From contig SLGL01000437.1 in the NCBI GenBank assembly GCA_007123785.1, positions 1 through 19,172 of the forward strand: a DNA stretch of 19,172 nucleotides. The letters run 5' to 3'. This DNA is from Balneolaceae bacterium. GTDB lineage: Bacteria > Bacteroidota > Rhodothermia > Balneolales > Balneolaceae. Under the pieces are notes generated by a model. It ran no database searches and was not told where the DNA came from. It saw only the letters and a program-made list of their open reading frames with translations. This document shows positions 1 through 7,543 of this stretch, in pieces. A program made the position numbers and the translations under genes. The first letter of the stretch is position 1. Each line of letters opens with the position of its first letter.

Positions 1-550
1 AGAAAAAAAGAGAACCCGCAATTACATACTTCCATGTTACGGCAATCGTAATTTTCATCATATAGTCATAAAGTTAGATGGATCCACCCGCGCTTCTAAG
101 CCATTTTGACAGAGCATGGGAGAAACCGTGTTGTGGAGTAGATAAAGAGGATCTTTCAGTACGATCCGGACAGATTATAAGAAAAAAAGAAGCATTTTTT
201 TTGATTTCGATAGGATCGAAGGTATGTAATCCAAATCTTATTTTCATAAAAAGCAGAACACAATTAATTTCAATGCCTGTTTTTTTCATTGTATCCATTT
301 TGGTGTCGTATCATCCGGTTAGAGCTCAGACGGATGGCATTCAATCAATGATTGATGATGAGTATGATGGTGTGAAAAATGGAAACAGAATTACTTTCAT
401 CGTCTAAAGCTGAACTCTTGTGCACATCTTTAATCTGTCCGGTTGAAATCCTTTACCTTGTCACTTTTGACTCGTGCTCTTCACAGTACCGGCCTTTCGG
501 GACCTGTTCACTCACGATGAACATTCACGGTAAAATGGTTCATCCCGGAT
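1..550. other. Gene-poor left edge
   Basis: No intact gene is supported in this stretch. The longest open frames on either strand have no family-like composition, apart from the short secreted-looking stub at 273-407. On the minus strand it lies downstream of the DUF4249-like fragment, where a neighbouring gene would often be found, but I see none. It probably holds decayed sequence. Confidence 0.5.
273..407 (+). pseudogene. Possible N-terminal stub of a secreted serine-hydrolase-like protein
   Basis: The frame from ATG 273 encodes 44 residues. It opens with a hydrophobic stretch (about residues 3-13) and a plausible signal peptidase site after the Ala of VRAQ. It then reads IQSMIDDEYDGVK, which resembles the first mature residues of secreted beta-lactamase-family serine hydrolases, and stops about ten residues later. 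No continuation is visible in the other frames, so if it derives from such a gene almost all of it is gone. The similarity is by eye over roughly a dozen residues. It could equally be a chance frame. No clear ribosome binding site precedes the ATG. Confidence 0.25.
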
Positions 551-1186
551 TCAGTCCTCCTGTCTGCAAAAATCGCAAGGCATGGCGAACGTCTGGCTGG
601 TAATTCCGGCCAGATATCCGGTTCCGTTTTCCACGTTTCCAATATCCGGCAGTTGTGCTTCCAGAGCATCCCCTTTTGAAAAAATTCGCCATTCCGGACT
701 GGCAGAAGCAGTATAAAGCTCACTTTGTATGATTGTATATGGGATATTTTCAGTTTCATAAAATCTGCAAATCATCAACCAGTGGTGGCTAATATCTAAT
801 GTCACAGTATGTTCATCTGCCGGCGTAGGGTTAACCAATTGATATCCAAGCGTATCCTGAGCATGATGAAATATCCATTTCCTTATGGAACCGTTTCTAT
901 TATTACGAACGTCATACGATACACTCACATCCGCCAAATGTTCAATACCTTTTAATTGCAGACGGACAAGCGGAAGGCCTGGCTCAATTTTGGGATCGGG
1001 AAAGTTCGGGGGCAGTGTCACCTTGGCACTGCTTGTCTGTCCATCCGAACGTTCCGCCTTAAGCAGGTAAGTATGCTCTGGCTCCAGTTCCATGACGGAT
1101 CGGAAATTATAGGCTTGGAAATCCTCAAAATACCTGATCAGGGTATCCTGCACATACTGCTCGTTGTTGCGGAGGCTGACCTTCAC
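551..1186 (-). pseudogene. DUF4249-like surface protein, C-terminal part (5' truncated)
   Basis: This 211-residue frame starts at a GTG only because that is the first start codon in it. The open frame actually runs further upstream into the transposase remnant. The pattern fits a DUF4249-type Bacteroidota protein, a family of surface lipoproteins often encoded beside TonB-dependent receptors. Signs are the phrase LEPEHTYLLKAERSDGQ followed by a proline-rich turn, a central beta-rich region, then NVENGTGYLAGI and a C-terminal PCDFC motif. The signal peptide, lipobox Cys and first strands are missing. The gene appears to have lost its 5' end where it meets the HTH transposase piece near 1187. 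No TonB receptor is visible nearby. Family assignment is moderate; the truncation is clear from the absence of any export signal. Confidence 0.5.
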
Positions 1187-1251
1187 AGGGGACTGTTTAC
1201 GTTTGGTGCGCTGAACCTGAAGCTCTACCTGCCCGGGAGGGTTGTCCGGGT

Positions 1252-1668
1252 CTAAGGTATAAAGGTTTTTTTTTGAAGACCATAGTGAGTAATGGTGCGC
1301 TCGACGCTTCGCTGGCTGATGGCATAGCCCATCTGGTTCAGCTTCTGGGCAATGACGGCTGCGGAATCCTTTGGATTAAGGAACCGCAGCCGGATGATCT
1401 GCTTCTCTACCTTATCGGTGCGCACGGTGTTGATCTTGGGACCTGTTTTTTGATCGACCAGGGCCTGCGAGCCGTGTTGAAGAAACTCCTTCCTGAGCTG
1501 ATAATAGCGCTGTTCGCTGTAGCCGTACTTGGCAATGCTTTGTTTGACGCCAATACCAAAGGTGCCTTCGACCAGCATGAGCAGCTTGCGGGTGGCTTTG
1601 TCGTCGTCCTGGATGTTCAGCCTGGACAGGTTCAGGTCCGGAAGGTTGGGGGTGTTTGTCGATGTCAT
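1252..1668 (-). mobile_element. Transposase N-terminal part with tandem helix-turn-helix domains (IS remnant)
   Basis: The frame encodes 138 residues. One HTH lies at about residues 35-65 (IAKYGYSEQRYYQLRKEF). A second winged-HTH-like domain lies at about 88-133 (SAAVIAQKLNQMGYAISQRSVERTITHYG). The tandem arrangement is that of DNA-binding halves of IS630/IS481-type transposases. No DDE catalytic domain is present. The frame ends just after a run of nine A on the coding strand (1266-1274). A -1 shift on that run opens a frame that continues through about 25 transposase-like residues (LDPDNPPGQVEL and on) straight into the DUF4249-like fragment. The element is therefore a 3'-deleted IS. I cannot name the IS family. 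Its ATG at 1668 has no obvious Shine-Dalgarno. Confidence 0.55.
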
Positions 1669-1689
1669 GGCGATTGTCTATAATTAAAT

Positions 1690-1709
1690 TTGGCGGTAAT
1701 ATACGCCAA
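1690..1709. repeat. Short inverted repeat upstream of the transposase remnant
   Basis: TTGGCG (1690-1695) and CGCCAA (1704-1709) are perfect inverted arms around an 8-nt AT-rich spacer, 21 bp upstream of the HTH gene start. On the minus strand the spacer holds a TATATTA that could be a -10 element. The pair may be an operator for the HTH protein or part of the element's end. The evidence is only symmetry and position. Confidence 0.3.
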
Positions 1710-2217
1710 GGTCACTCTCCGTTCAAGACATAAATGCAAAATATGGATTCTCAAGCTAGTAATTAGACTCAGATGGCAATTCCTGAGGAAAATATAACGC
1801 CAATAATTATTTTAGTTTCTGCCTGCCGAATAATGCCAAAACCCTTGGAATCCAGCCCGTCGACTCAAATGGATATGAGTAATAAAATCCTTGAGGCTTC
1901 GGGACAAACCAAAAGATCAAGGCCGGATAAATCATAATCAAATTTTTAAAGTAAATTAAATTAATTATATGGGTAATGTCAGCCCTTCACCGTCTGGCCC
2001 TTTTCGCTGTCGAACTGTTTGAGCTGATGCAGGTGATGAGAGGCGGATGCCTCCGGGAAGTCCGGTTCACGGGTTCCACCGGAGATGGTCAATTCTCTGT
2101 GGCAATTCCGGGGATGCTGAATAGTGAGCCGACGGGGATCGCCTGCATTTATTCGTTAATAGATTGTGGCGAAATGATCGTCTCCCGTTTGTATACATTT
2201 CAACACTTGTTTACTTT
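1710..2217. other. Unexplained gene-poor stretch
   Basis: About 500 bp with no convincing gene. GC-rich patches (1850-1880 and 1978-2150) alternate with AT-rich sequence, which suggests pieces of different origin. The GC-rich patch near 2036-2067 has a weak likeness to a group II intron domain V (see findings). The open frames here lack family features. Confidence 0.4.
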
Positions 2218-2234
2218 TATCCTGCATTATTCAC
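2218..2234 (-). repeat. Partial inverted copy of the structured repeat's end
   Basis: The 17 bases TATCCTGCATTATTCAC are the exact reverse complement of 2434-2450, the distal end of repeat copy A. Similarity continues loosely into the following A-rich bases and TTG, as in the repeat. This reads as a truncated third copy in opposite orientation, or as a terminal inverted repeat bounding the 233-bp segment 2218-2450. Confidence 0.6.
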
Positions 2235-2326
2235 AAAAAAAAAGTTGATTGGATTTCTTGCTATTTCCATCAGTTAGTTACATGAAAAAACTTTAAAAGT
2301 TTATTCAATTGTATTGTCACGTACTG

Positions 2327-2450
2327 CGAAATTTATGTGTGGGCTGCGTTGTCTCGGAAATGGTTTGCTCAACGTACTGAGGTACTTTTCCGCCACCATT
2401 TCCGAGACGCCTTGCCCACAACCAATTTTCTTGGTGAATAATGCAGGATA
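2327..2450 (+). repeat. 124-bp structured palindromic repeat, copy A
   Basis: A nested hairpin element. The outer arms are TGTGGGC (2338-2344) and GCCCACA (2414-2420). The inner arms are a perfect 13 bp, GTCTCGGAAATGG (2351-2363) and CCATTTCCGAGAC (2396-2408). A small central stem is built on GTAC/GTAC. Unpaired blocks TGCGTT and CGCCTT separate inner and outer arms. Copy B (5991-6114, reversed) shares the core, the separating blocks and the ends, but has different arm sequences that still pair with each other. It lies upstream of the YfcC-type transporter. No protein-coding role is likely. Confidence 0.8.
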
Positions 2451-2494
2451 GCACGGTTTCATCTGAACAGCAAAACGACCTTTAGACAATCTCC

Positions 2495-3868
2495 ATGAAA
2501 TTTAAAATGCCCCACACACTCACCCTGCTCTTCTTTCTGATGGTGGGTGCGCTGATTTTAACCTGGATTATCCCTCAGGGGCAGTTTGGTACAGAGGAGG
2601 TAGATGGCCGTGAAGTTGTGGTGCCGGGAACATTTCAGGTGGCAGAAGATGGGGAAATGCTAAGTCCAATGGCACTTTTTACTGCCATACCCAGAGCGTT
2701 CGCCGCCGCCCAGGATATTATTTTCTTTCTCTTTATTATCGGGGGAGTGATGGCTGTAATCCGCAAAACCGGTGCCATTGATGCCCTATTGGGTCGTCTT
2801 CTTGAAAACCTCGGGGGAAGGCCGGGCACTCTCATTTTTATCGTGGTTTTTGTGTTTGCGCTGGCGTCGAGTGCTGTGGGGGCTTCTGCCGAATACATCC
2901 CATTTGTCCTGATTTTGGTTGCACTCTGCCGCAGCATGGATATGGATGCAATGACGGCCGTTGGAATCATAGTAGCGGGGTATGGAATCGGTTACGGAGC
3001 GGCAGCTTTTAACCAGTACACCGTTGTTGTAGCACAGGGTGTGGCTGGCCTGCCCACCTATTCCGGAATGGAAGTTCGTCTGGCGATTATGGTTCCATTT
3101 GTGATGATCGGTGCTCATCACGTATGGAGTTATTCCCGCCGTGTTCAGCTTGACCCTTCAAAAAGTTTAATGGATGGTATTGAGCCGCCCGATGCGGGTG
3201 CCCCGCCCAAAGAGTATCCGGCTCTTAAACTAACACATCTCTTGATTCTTACCTCGTTTATCCTGGCTTTGGGAATTGCCGTTTATGGAATCCGTACCCA
3301 CGGCTGGTACCTGACCGAACTGGGTGCAGCCTTTTTGATTCTGGGAATTGTTACAGCAATCATCGCACGTATCGGCCCCAGCCTGATGGCGAAGGAGTTT
3401 GTGATCGGGGCAAAGGAACTAACCGAGACCGCGCTTCTTGTGGGAGTGGCCCGCGGCATCGCCCTGATTATGGAAGACGGGGAGATTCTCCACACCATCG
3501 TGAACGCCCTTTCAGTTCCTCTATCCACCGTGGGACCCGAACTGGCCGGGGTGGGAATGATGATCATGCAGACGATTCTCAACCTGTTTGTACCTTCCGG
3601 GAGCGGACAGGCGTTTGTCACCATGCCGCTGATGGCACCGCTGAGTGATATTCTGGGCGTTTCCCGTCAGATTGCCGTTCAGGCTTTTCTCTTTGGCGAC
3701 GGTTTTGCCAATATGATTGTTCCAACCAATGCCGTACTGATGGGCATCCTCGGTATGGCCGGTGTTCCATACGACCGATGGTTTCGCTTCTGTATGCCAC
3801 TGTTGCTTAAACTGCTCGCCTTCGCCGCTCTCTGTATGGTGGGAATGGTGATGTTTGGGTTTTCGTGA
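2495..3868 (+). CDS. YfcC/DcuC-type membrane transporter
   Basis: A 457-residue, very hydrophobic protein with about ten to twelve membrane segments. The opening KFKMPHTLTLLFFLMVGAL followed by WIIPQGQF is characteristic of the YfcC branch of the DcuC superfamily. These are secondary carriers thought to move organic anions, amino acids or small peptides; the true substrate is not established for most members. The C-terminal half carries a conserved-looking NLFVPSGSGQAF segment and FANMIVPTNAVLMG, the paired re-entrant motifs of this fold. Length is normal for the family and the frame is intact. The ATG at 2495 is chosen because family homology begins there; no strong Shine-Dalgarno precedes it. 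It is transcribed alone, 45 bp past the structured repeat, convergent with the toxin gene. Proximity to racemases and an M20 enzyme hints at an amino acid or peptide substrate (inference). Confidence 0.85.
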   Translation: MKFKMPHTLTLLFFLMVGALILTWIIPQGQFGTEEVDGREVVVPGTFQVAEDGEMLSPMALFTAIPRAFAAAQDIIFFLFIIGGVMAVIRKTGAIDALLGRLLENLGGRPGTLIFIVVFVFALASSAVGASAEYIPFVLILVALCRSMDMDAMTAVGIIVAGYGIGYGAAAFNQYTVVVAQGVAGLPTYSGMEVRLAIMVPFVMIGAHHVWSYSRRVQLDPSKSLMDGIEPPDAGAPPKEYPALKLTHLLILTSFILALGIAVYGIRTHGWYLTELGAAFLILGIVTAIIARIGPSLMAKEFVIGAKELTETALLVGVARGIALIMEDGEILHTIVNALSVPLSTVGPELAGVGMMIMQTILNLFVPSGSGQAFVTMPLMAPLSDILGVSRQIAVQAFLFGDGFANMIVPTNAVLMGILGMAGVPYDRWFRFCMPLLLKLLAFAALCMVGMVMFGFS

Positions 3869-3895
3869 GAGAATTTTTTGGAATGGATTATCAAT

Positions 3896-4156
3896 TTAGT
3901 GGTGGCAGTTGCCTGTCCGAATTAAAATAAGTTCATCATCGGTGCTTTCATAGATTAATAACCAATCCGGTTCAATATGGCACTCACGTGTACCAATATA
4001 ATCACCAATCAGTTTGTGATCGTGGTATCTTTCATCAAGTACATCACCTCGTGCCAATTTTCTAATAATGTGCTTAAAGACATCGAAAGATTTACCCCTT
4101 CTTTTCATTTTTTTGACGTCTTTTTTGAATCGGCTCGTACGCGAAATAGTTTTCAT
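3896..4156 (-). CDS. RelE/YafQ-family toxin (predicted mRNA interferase)
   Basis: An 86-residue basic protein of the YafQ branch of RelE-type toxins, ribosome-dependent mRNA endonucleases neutralised by a RelB/DinJ antitoxin. H47 (in YHDHKL), H60 (in ECHIEPDW) and D64 match in spacing the catalytic H50, H63 and D67 of E. coli YafQ. The usual ending, TG-x-H followed by four or so residues, is replaced by TGNCHH and stop. The place expected for the last catalytic His is Cys84, with His85 and His86 right after it. The toxin may therefore be slightly altered in activity. It lies downstream of the antitoxin but 109 bp away, whereas such pairs normally touch or overlap. It is convergent with the transporter gene. 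Confidence 0.8.
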   Translation of the reverse strand: MKTISRTSRFKKDVKKMKRRGKSFDVFKHIIRKLARGDVLDERYHDHKLIGDYIGTRECHIEPDWLLIYESTDDELILIRTGNCHH

Positions 4157-4265
4157 CTGACTCTGATCATTTGATTTCGAATGTCAGATAGTGGTATCGT
4201 CACTGGCATGTAAGGCCTGGAAATAGAAGTTTCTTAGTGAACAAAACGGGATTATTAATATCTCT

Positions 4266-4529
4266 TCAAATACCAAGGTCTTCAAAAAGATCATCAGGTG
4301 ACTCAAGTTTTTTCAGATCTTTTCTGGAATTAGCATCCTGAATGGCCTGATGAGTTGACTCATTAGGGATTTTAAGATCAAAAGGTAAACCATTATGGAG
4401 TTTTATCTGCTTGAAAAAGATGCGAATGGCTTCAGTTGTGTTAATTCCCAATTCGTCAAGAATATCTTCGGTTTCTTTTTTCAGGTCAGGCTCTATCCTT
4501 GCCCGCACTGTTGTTGATTTTGTAGACAT
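4266..4529 (-). CDS. RelB/DinJ-family antitoxin
   Basis: An 87-residue protein with an N-terminal ribbon-helix-helix domain (TTVRARIEPDLKKETEDIL, then INTTEAIRIFFKQI) typical of DinJ/RelB. The acidic tail ends in DDLFEDLGI and would wrap the toxin. The N-terminal part binds operator DNA and represses its own promoter. It precedes the YafQ-like toxin on the same strand, the usual order. The start is the only in-frame ATG before the domain. An AT-rich segment lies right before it and could serve as the promoter. Confidence 0.85.
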   Translation of the reverse strand: MSTKSTTVRARIEPDLKKETEDILDELGINTTEAIRIFFKQIKLHNGLPFDLKIPNESTHQAIQDANSRKDLKKLESPDDLFEDLGI

Positions 4530-4550
4530 GATTATATTATTTTGGTTAAA

Positions 4551-4570
4551 TGTAGTTCAAATGTGCTACA
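4551..4570. promoter_or_regulatory. Candidate operator upstream of the antitoxin
   Basis: TGTAG (4551-4555) and CTACA (4566-4570) form an inverted repeat with centres 15 bp apart, about 20 bp upstream of the antitoxin start. RHH antitoxins bind such short inverted arms. Support is only position and symmetry. Confidence 0.3.
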
Positions 4571-4755
4571 GAGGCAACGGGCAATTTGTATTACAAAGTA
4601 TATAAAACAATGGAAGTATAATTTAAACCAAGTGACTGCAATAAGTGAATTGCTATGAGGAATCACACAGTGTTTTACTGATGATATGCCATTCATTAAA
4701 ATGAGATTCCTTGAATAAAGTGCTAAATATAGTTTAGAAATCAATTAATGTTATC

Positions 4756-5946
4756 TTAACCTACCACCGTCCGTGGAATCGTCGAAGGCAGCCGGGTCAG
4801 CACTTCGTAGTTCAGGTTGTTGGTCATCTCTCCGAACGAGGCTACGGTAATTTCGTCCTCTCCCTGTCTGCCGATCATAACCACTTCGTCTCCTTTTTTT
4901 ATATCCGGAATGTCGGAAACATTGATTGTGATCATATTCATGTTTACCAGGCCTACCACCCCTGCGCGGACACCATTCACCAGCACATAACCGGTGTTGG
5001 TCAGATTTCGTCCGAAACCGTGAGTATAACCAATGGGTACCGTGGCGATGGTCATATCTTTTCCAGCCAGGTATACGTTACCATAACCGATAAAATCTCC
5101 ACTCTCCACTTTTTTAAGGCTCATCACCTCACTTTTCCAGGTAAGAACGCGTTTCAGCGGGTCTTCTGCTTCTTTCAGTTTTTCAGTTTTGAGGTGATGC
5201 ATATACGTCTCCATACTGGGCCAGAAGCCGTACTGAGCGATGCCGATACGCACCATGTCGTAGTGTTTGTCTGAATGGGTGAGGAAGGCTGCCGAACTTG
5301 AGGCATGAACCAAAGGTCTCACTCCAAAGATTTTTGTGGCGAGTTTTACCGCTTTTTGAAGCTGCTCATTTTGTCGCTGAATCCGATAGAAATTTGCAAT
5401 TGATTCTGCCCCTGCAAAGTGAGTGCAGATTCCCCGCAGAGAAAGGTGTGTACTGCCCTTTTTGACGTACTCAAAGACAGCTTTCCATTCGGGTTCATCA
5501 AAGCCGGTGCGGTTCATTCCCGTTTCGATTTGAAGATGAATTTTCGCTTGCTTCCTCATTTTTCTGGCTGTTTGGAAAGCAGCTTCAAGCCGCTGATGTT
5601 CAAAAAGGTAAAACTCCACTCCATTCTCAATAGCCCATTCCATCTCAATATCACGAATCATTCCCATAATCATGACGATGGTTTCCGGGTTTTGTCCAAA
5701 CCGGATGACTGCATCCGCTTCATTGGCGCTGAACACCGAAAAATGATCCATTCCGGCAGCTTCTGCCATTGGCATAAACGAAGAAATTCCGTGTCCATAC
5801 GCATTTCCCTTGATGACCGAAGAAATCCGAACACCGTTTCTCGCTTTTTTTCTCAGAAATTGAAGATTATGCCTGAGAGCCGATCGGTCTAACTCAATGC
5901 AGGAAGGTTGCAGAAAATGGTTTTTCATAAATTTTTTATGATGCAT
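4756..5946 (-). CDS. alr: Alanine racemase, variant subfamily
   Basis: A fold-type III PLP racemase of 396 residues that would interconvert L- and D-alanine for peptidoglycan. Lys46 in VIKGNAYGHG is the PLP Schiff-base lysine. Tyr307 in IGYTHGFGR is the opposing catalytic base. Arg233 in MVRIGIAQYG would contact the pyridine nitrogen. The N-terminal barrel and C-terminal beta domain are both complete. Unusual features are THG after the catalytic GY, where ADG is common, and VNMNM at 334-338, where the family usually has V-C-M-D. This suggests a subfamily with a different active-site entrance or wider substrate range. The start could be ATG 5946 or the internal ATG six codons later; neither has a clear ribosome binding site. 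It is preceded by repeat copy B. Confidence 0.88.
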   Translation of the reverse strand: MHHKKFMKNHFLQPSCIELDRSALRHNLQFLRKKARNGVRISSVIKGNAYGHGISSFMPMAEAAGMDHFSVFSANEADAVIRFGQNPETIVMIMGMIRDIEMEWAIENGVEFYLFEHQRLEAAFQTARKMRKQAKIHLQIETGMNRTGFDEPEWKAVFEYVKKGSTHLSLRGICTHFAGAESIANFYRIQRQNEQLQKAVKLATKIFGVRPLVHASSSAAFLTHSDKHYDMVRIGIAQYGFWPSMETYMHHLKTEKLKEAEDPLKRVLTWKSEVMSLKKVESGDFIGYGNVYLAGKDMTIATVPIGYTHGFGRNLTNTGYVLVNGVRAGVVGLVNMNMITINVSDIPDIKKGDEVVMIGRQGEDEITVASFGEMTNNLNYEVLTRLPSTIPRTVVG

Positions 5947-6297
5947 TTTTAGAACACCGGAGATTCAATTCCTCAAGTGTTGGGGGGTTTTAGCAAGGAT
6001 ATCTCACCAAGAAATATTTTTCTCAGCAAGGCGAAGATAAAATGGCAGCGGAAACGTACCTGAGTACGTTGAGCACGTCATTTTATATTCAACGCAGCTG
6101 AGGGACAAATTTCGTCACAAATACACTCTGCAATTTTTTATAACAAAATAAACGGATTTCAAACAAATATATGTCAATAACATACGTGATGTTTATATAG
6201 ATAACTGTGAGATATCCGGGTTAGAAAACACTCAAATGTAAAGGTGAGAGGGATGATTTCTAATCTGAAAAATCAAATCCTCAAACCGCACAAAAAA
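5947..6297. other. Intergenic region before alr containing repeat copy B
   Basis: No gene is supported here. The left third holds the alr upstream sequence and structured repeat copy B (5991-6114). The rest is AT-rich sequence downstream of the M20 gene, in which I see no hairpin followed by a T-run. Confidence 0.5.
5991..6114 (-). repeat. 124-bp structured palindromic repeat, copy B
   Basis: Reverse-orientation copy of the element at 2327-2450, of the same length. Outer arms are CTCAGC (6022-6027) and GCTGAG (6097-6102). Inner arms are GAAGATAAAATG (6033-6044) and CATTTTATATTC (6079-6090), with one mismatch in 12. The central stem is AACGTAC/GTACGTT around CTGA. The arms differ from copy A, yet the core (GCTCAACGTACT, AGGTAC, TTTCCGC), the blocks TGCGTTG and CGCCTTGC, and the end block TTTCTTGGTGA are shared. 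It sits between the M20 gene and alr. Confidence 0.8.
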
Positions 6298-7437
6298 CTA
6301 TAACGCGGAATAAGATTCAACAATTTCCGAAAAGATTTTAACCCCGGCCGGAATCAGATCATCATTAAAGTCATATTTTTCAAAATGGAGATGAGGGTGG
6401 TTTTTCCCGGCACCCAGTCCGAAAATAGTGATCGGGAACTGCTTTCGGAACTCGCCGAAATCTTCACTCCATGGAAAAGGCCTGTCCATGATCTCGAGGG
6501 GAGTATTGGTGGATGCTGCTGCCTGCTGAATGATTTTCACGCCTTCATCACTGTTCAGTGTTGCAGTAAACGGTTCAACCCGGCGCTTTTTAATGGTTCC
6601 TTTGAATTGTTTAGCGGACGCTTCAATCGTTTCTTCCAGCAGTTGCAGCCCTTTTTTCAATCCTTCATCAGTGGCAGATCGGAGTGTATAACCCATTTTC
6701 GCCTCACCGGGACTTATACCGTAGGCGGGCTCACCCATCCGGATGAATGTGGGCACAGTCTTATTCAAGGGATCCATTTCCCGAAATCTATTCAATGTTT
6801 TTTCTGCATTCTGAATTAAATCAGCCACACATAAGGCGGGATTGAGTCCCTGTTCGGGATAAGCAGCATGGCTGAACCGCCCCTTGATCGTAATTTCCAC
6901 ACCGGTTGAAGCACACGCAAATGTACCTTTTTTGATAAAGATTTTGTTTTTTTCGTAACCGGGCAGATTGTGAAGCGCAAAAGCCTGATCGATTTTCAGT
7001 TTGGAGAAACGCGAATCTTCCATCACAAGGGCGGCGCCTTCACCGGTCTCTTCGGCAGGCTGGAAGAGAAGAAGTACATTCAGATTTTTTGGAGGGTTTT
7101 GATGAAGGTACCTGCCAAGCCCCAGAATGATGGCCATGTGTCCGTCGTGCCCGCAGCCATGCATGATACCCCTGTTTTGGGATTGGTGGCCAATTTCGCT
7201 CTCCTCCGTCACCGCGATGGCGTCAAGTTCGGCTCGAAAGAGAATGGTTTTTTTTGCACGGCTTTCTTTTGCGTTAAAAGCAGCCAGAACGCCGGTTCCG
7301 CCAAGCCCGGTGATTAGATTATCAGGTTGAAACGAATTCAGTTCTTTCGCAATCCGTTCAGCCGTCGAGGTCTCATTGCCGGAAAGTTCGGGAAAGCGAT
7401 GAAGTGTTTTTCGGATGTTGATTAATTCCTTTGACAT
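6298..7437 (-). CDS. M20-family metallo-amidohydrolase
   Basis: A 379-residue cytoplasmic hydrolase of the M20D group (hippurate, indole-acetyl-amino acid and N-acyl amino acid amidohydrolases), which release an amino acid from an acyl or peptide-like conjugate using a di-metal site. Candidate ligands follow the family pattern: Cys95 and His97 in MHGCGHDGH, Glu129/Glu130 in QPAEETGEGA, His156 in ALHNLPG, and a His in the C-terminal NHPHLHFEKYDF segment. The lid-domain His190 (FSHAAYPE) is also present. Length is normal and no signal peptide is seen. It stands alone, 269 bp downstream of the M23 gene and 351 bp before alr. Substrate cannot be read from sequence; the company of racemases suggests an amino acid conjugate or dipeptide. 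Confidence 0.85.
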   Translation of the reverse strand: MSKELINIRKTLHRFPELSGNETSTAERIAKELNSFQPDNLITGLGGTGVLAAFNAKESRAKKTILFRAELDAIAVTEESEIGHQSQNRGIMHGCGHDGHMAIILGLGRYLHQNPPKNLNVLLLFQPAEETGEGAALVMEDSRFSKLKIDQAFALHNLPGYEKNKIFIKKGTFACASTGVEITIKGRFSHAAYPEQGLNPALCVADLIQNAEKTLNRFREMDPLNKTVPTFIRMGEPAYGISPGEAKMGYTLRSATDEGLKKGLQLLEETIEASAKQFKGTIKKRRVEPFTATLNSDEGVKIIQQAAASTNTPLEIMDRPFPWSEDFGEFRKQFPITIFGLGAGKNHPHLHFEKYDFNDDLIPAGVKIFSEIVESYSAL

Positions 7438-7543
7438 GAATACAAGGTAAAAAGCGAACGGGATGATCGCTAAAAGGAATTCAATAATACTTGGATTTAG
7501 AAGGCAACTTACATCGATTGTGAATTTCGTGAAATCAAAAAAG

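Noticed and set aside
1807..1935. 42-residue minus-strand frame rich in aromatic residues
   Set aside because: Too short to support, no ribosome binding site and no family features; kept as unexplained sequence.
1976..2248. 90-residue plus-strand frame in the gene-poor stretch
   Set aside because: No recognisable motif, mixed base composition, and it runs into the truncated repeat end.
2301..2489. 62-residue frame on the minus strand across repeat copy A
   Set aside because: It lies on the palindromic repeat, its content is dictated by the arms, and it has no family likeness.
5419..5892. 157-residue plus-strand frame opposite alr
   Set aside because: It is the shadow of the alanine racemase gene, whose catalytic motifs are intact.
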